A DNA stretch of 8,210 bases from an uncultured Bryobacteraceae bacterium. Lineage in GTDB: Bacteria > Acidobacteriota > Terriglobia > Bryobacterales > Bryobacteraceae. The translations under genes and the position numbers were made by a program. The DNA lies in contig CAKZVG010000675.1 in NCBI GenBank assembly GCA_937921835.1, forward strand, positions 1 to 8,210. Reading direction: 5' to 3'. The notes under the pieces were generated by a model. That model did no database searches. It had not been told where the DNA came from and saw nothing but the letters and a program-made list of their open reading frames with translations. Of this stretch, positions 7,094-8,210 are shown in pieces (positions within the stretch are counted from its first letter, which is position 1; every line of letters starts with the position of its first letter).

Positions 7094-7229
7094 AGAAGGG
7101 CCATGCTGGCGAATTGACAAGTCCTCCGCCGGAACGCGGATGCGTCCCCTGGCGCGCATTCGCGCAACTTTGCCAGCGGCGCTTCATCCAAGACAGTAGG
7201 CGTTCTCGGGGTTCTATGTTGAAACCGGC

Positions 7230-7261
7230 GGTCCGGCACTGAGCAGCCGGGACCTGTTTTT
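7230..7261 (+). terminator. Rho-independent terminator
   Basis: GGTCCGGC (7230-7237) pairs with GCC-G-GGACC (7246-7254) through 8 base pairs with one bulged G, closing an 8-nt loop. TGTTTTT (7255-7261) follows directly. The T-run is on the + strand side only, so it acts on rightward transcription: either the peptidase-glycosyltransferase transcript, 224 bp past its last stop, or a short RNA from this intergenic stretch. It also insulates the small Cys/His gene, which starts 51 bp later, from upstream read-through. Confidence 0.7.
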
Positions 7262-7297
7262 CCGCGTATATAGATGACTGGTTCAAACGATAAGACT

Positions 7298-7304
7298 GGG
7301 AGGA
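7298..7304 (+). promoter_or_regulatory. Strong Shine-Dalgarno site of the small Cys/His gene
   Basis: GGGAGGA lies 7 nt before the ATG at 7312. It is the clearest ribosome-binding site in the window and fixes the start of the short gene that follows. A T/A-rich TATATAG (7266-7272) between the terminator and this site could be a -10 box, but no -35 box is recognisable. Confidence 0.65.
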
Positions 7305-7311
7305 AGGTCGA

Positions 7312-7539
7312 ATGCATAACTCAGTGGTCGATAGAATCGCCGGTTGGTGGTGCAAGAGGATGCACAACGAACCCATGTGGCCGGTTAACGGAAAATACAT
7401 CTGCCGCACTTGTCTGCGTGCGCACCCGGTGGAATGGTCGAATTCCCACTCCTATGCCACGCGGCCCGTTCCGGCTCTCCACCCCGTTCCCGCCTCTCCC
7501 GTCCTGCGGCGGTTGCAGGCAGTCAAGGCCGAGAGCTAG
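7312..7539 (+). CDS. Small Cys/His protein, putative zinc-binding, unknown function
   Basis: 75 residues. The N-terminal 42 residues carry WWCKRMH, then MWPVNGKYICRTCLRAHPVEW, giving Cys14, His18 and Cys31-x2-Cys34. This spacing could bind one zinc ion like a short zinc ribbon or knuckle. Many Trp, Tyr and Met residues surround the motif, and the remaining tail is Pro-rich and looks unstructured. The strong Shine-Dalgarno site and the Cys/His pattern make it a credible gene despite its length. It resembles small Cys-containing proteins I recall from Acidobacteriota, but I cannot name a family. It has no signal peptide or membrane segment. It stands alone between a terminator and a convergent gene, whose 3' end it overlaps by 17 nt. 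A role in binding nucleic acid or as a metal-bound regulator would be a guess. Confidence 0.68.
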   Translation: MHNSVVDRIAGWWCKRMHNEPMWPVNGKYICRTCLRAHPVEWSNSHSYATRPVPALHPVPASPVLRRLQAVKAES

Positions 7540-8210
7540 GCCGGTTTGTGCCTCGCGCGTCGCGCGCCAGGCGCAATCCAATCCAGGGCAGTTTCCGGTC
7601 CGGACGTTCGCCATGCCGGAGGGCAGGCGTGATCCACTCTGGGATATCGAAATAACCTCCTCCGCGCAAAATTCGCATTCCGGGCGCGCTCAGAGATTCA
7701 CGCCCGTCAGCCGGCCGGTAAGGATAGGGAACGTCGAGCGAAGAGCACCACTCCCATACGTTCCCGAAAAGGTCGTGGAGTCCAAACGGGTTCGCTCCAC
7801 CCTTGCCCGCCGGCCGCGGCTCGCGAAGTTCAAATGCGGGGTTTTCCCCCGCGCCTGTGCGGGCGGCGAACTCCCACTCGGCTTCGGTAGGCAGCCGGAA
7901 GCCTCCCCCCTCCGGCTGAGCGTTCAGCTTCTCGATGAAGACCAGCGCTTCCTGCCAGGACACCCCCGTGGCGGGCAAGTCCCCGTCAGGGGAGTCAGAC
8001 TGGGCTGCGCCCATGACGGACCGCCACTGCGCGGCGGTCACCTCGTGAACGCCGAGATAAAAAGGCTTCACGCGCACGCTGTGCGCGGGGCGCGATTTGG
8101 GCGCTTCCTCCGCTCCCAACGTAATCTCTCCGCCGGGAATCAGCACCAGCCGGATGTCCGTGCCGGGTGCCCGGATTTCGCGCGCCAATCCGGCCAGCGG
8201 ATCGGGCGTC
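7523..8210 (-). CDS. FGE-sulfatase (SUMF1-fold) domain protein lacking catalytic cysteines, partial at 5' end
   Basis: 228 residues are visible, and the frame stays open to the window edge. The TTG at 8186-8188 is unlikely to be the start, because the residues before it (TPDPLAG) run smoothly into the domain. The FGE-sulfatase blocks occur in order: LVLIPGGEITLG, HSVRVKPFYLGVHEVTAAQW, LPATGVSWQEALVFIEKLN, FRLPTEAEWEFAARTG, NPFGLHDLFGNVWEW, ILRGGGYFD, and the closing GLRLARD. True formylglycine-generating enzymes have two copper-binding Cys after the RGG(S/G) block. Here that stretch has none, and the only Cys is in WEWC. Formylglycine formation is therefore unlikely. The fold is also used by EgtB/OvoA-like enzymes and by binding domains, including kinase- or protease-linked ones, so the missing N-terminus may decide the role. 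The central YPWGD-type segment is shortened. Confidence 0.88.
   Translation of the reverse strand, partial: TPDPLAGLAREIRAPGTDIRLVLIPGGEITLGAEEAPKSRPAHSVRVKPFYLGVHEVTAAQWRSVMGAAQSDSPDGDLPATGVSWQEALVFIEKLNAQPEGGGFRLPTEAEWEFAARTGAGENPAFELREPRPAGKGGANPFGLHDLFGNVWEWCSSLDVPYPYRPADGRESLSAPGMRILRGGGYFDIPEWITPALRHGERPDRKLPWIGLRLARDARGTNRPSSRP

Larger units (their letters stand above)
7007..7311. other. Non-coding stretch with several hairpins
   Basis: I see no convincing gene in these 305 bp between the glycosyltransferase stop and the small Cys/His gene. Open frames crossing it are out-of-frame continuations from neighbouring genes. It holds several potential RNA hairpins: 7053-7093; 7149-7176 (CTGGC pairing with GCCAG around an inner GCG/CGC hairpin); 7215-7226 (GGTTC with GAAACC, one bulge); and the terminator at 7230-7261. 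TTGACA occurs at 7114-7119 but has no matching -10 box 17-18 bp downstream. The stretch may be a long 3' untranslated region or may encode a short structured RNA ending at the terminator. Confidence 0.5.

Noticed and set aside
7114..7119. A perfect TTGACA as a -35 box for a small RNA
   Set aside because: No -10-like sequence lies 16-18 bp downstream (the region reads CGGATG/GGATGC).
5432..7159. A 575-codon open frame on the minus strand across the peptidase and glycosyltransferase genes
   Set aside because: It is antisense to two clearly real genes, its translation shows no recognisable domain, and such long antisense frames are normal at this GC content.
7190..7202. AAGACAGTAGGCG resembles the conserved loop strand of ribosomal protein L10 leader RNAs
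   Set aside because: The expected pairing partner (a CUGCCGAGG-type strand) is not found downstream, and no ribosomal protein gene is near. The similarity is short and from memory, so I treat it as chance.
7321..7655. Alternative short frames on both strands over the small gene and the FGE-like 3' end (7321-7614 minus, 7410-7655 plus)
   Set aside because: They lack ribosome-binding sites and family motifs and overlap better-supported frames.

Overview
The window is GC-rich, gene-dense bacterial chromosome. Long spurious open frames fill the other five frames, as expected at this base composition. The gene families and the small Cys-rich protein at 7312-7539 remind me of Acidobacteriota of the Bryobacter/Solibacter type. 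That is a guess from general resemblance; no rRNA or other marker gene is present.

Left part (1-3488, + strand): a tight dihydroxyacetone (DHA) kinase operon of the PEP-dependent type. It holds the C-terminal third of DhaK, a complete DhaL, and a large DhaM whose C-terminus is a full-length Enzyme I. DhaL and DhaM overlap by ATGA. The third protein carries EIIA, HPr and EI domains in one chain. The operon therefore appears to encode the whole relay from PEP to DHA: EI, then HPr, then EIIA(DhaM), then DhaL-bound ADP, then DHA on DhaK.

Middle (3564-6013): a Thi4-family thiazole synthase lies on the minus strand, convergent with the dha operon. Its position equivalent to the sulfur-donating Cys of yeast Thi4 (His in archaeal enzymes) is Pro. 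A spacer of about 100 bp with possible overlapping divergent promoters separates it from a secreted M28 zinc aminopeptidase with a PA-like insert.

Right part (6029-8210): a GtrB/ArnC-like polyprenyl-phosphate glycosyltransferase starts 15 bp after the peptidase and is probably co-transcribed with it. A 305-bp non-coding stretch follows, with several hairpins and one convincing Rho-independent terminator (about 7230-7261). After it come a strong Shine-Dalgarno site and a small Cys/His protein (75 aa). Convergent with that, and overlapping it by 17 nt, is the C-terminal part of a formylglycine-generating-enzyme-like (SUMF1 fold) protein. It lacks the catalytic cysteines and runs off the window edge.

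I see no CRISPR array, insertion sequence, tRNA or rRNA, and no convincing new multi-gene system. The points most worth following up are the self-contained DhaM-EI fusion, the Pro-containing Thi4, the Cys-less FGE-like protein, and the structured intergenic region before the small Cys/His gene.
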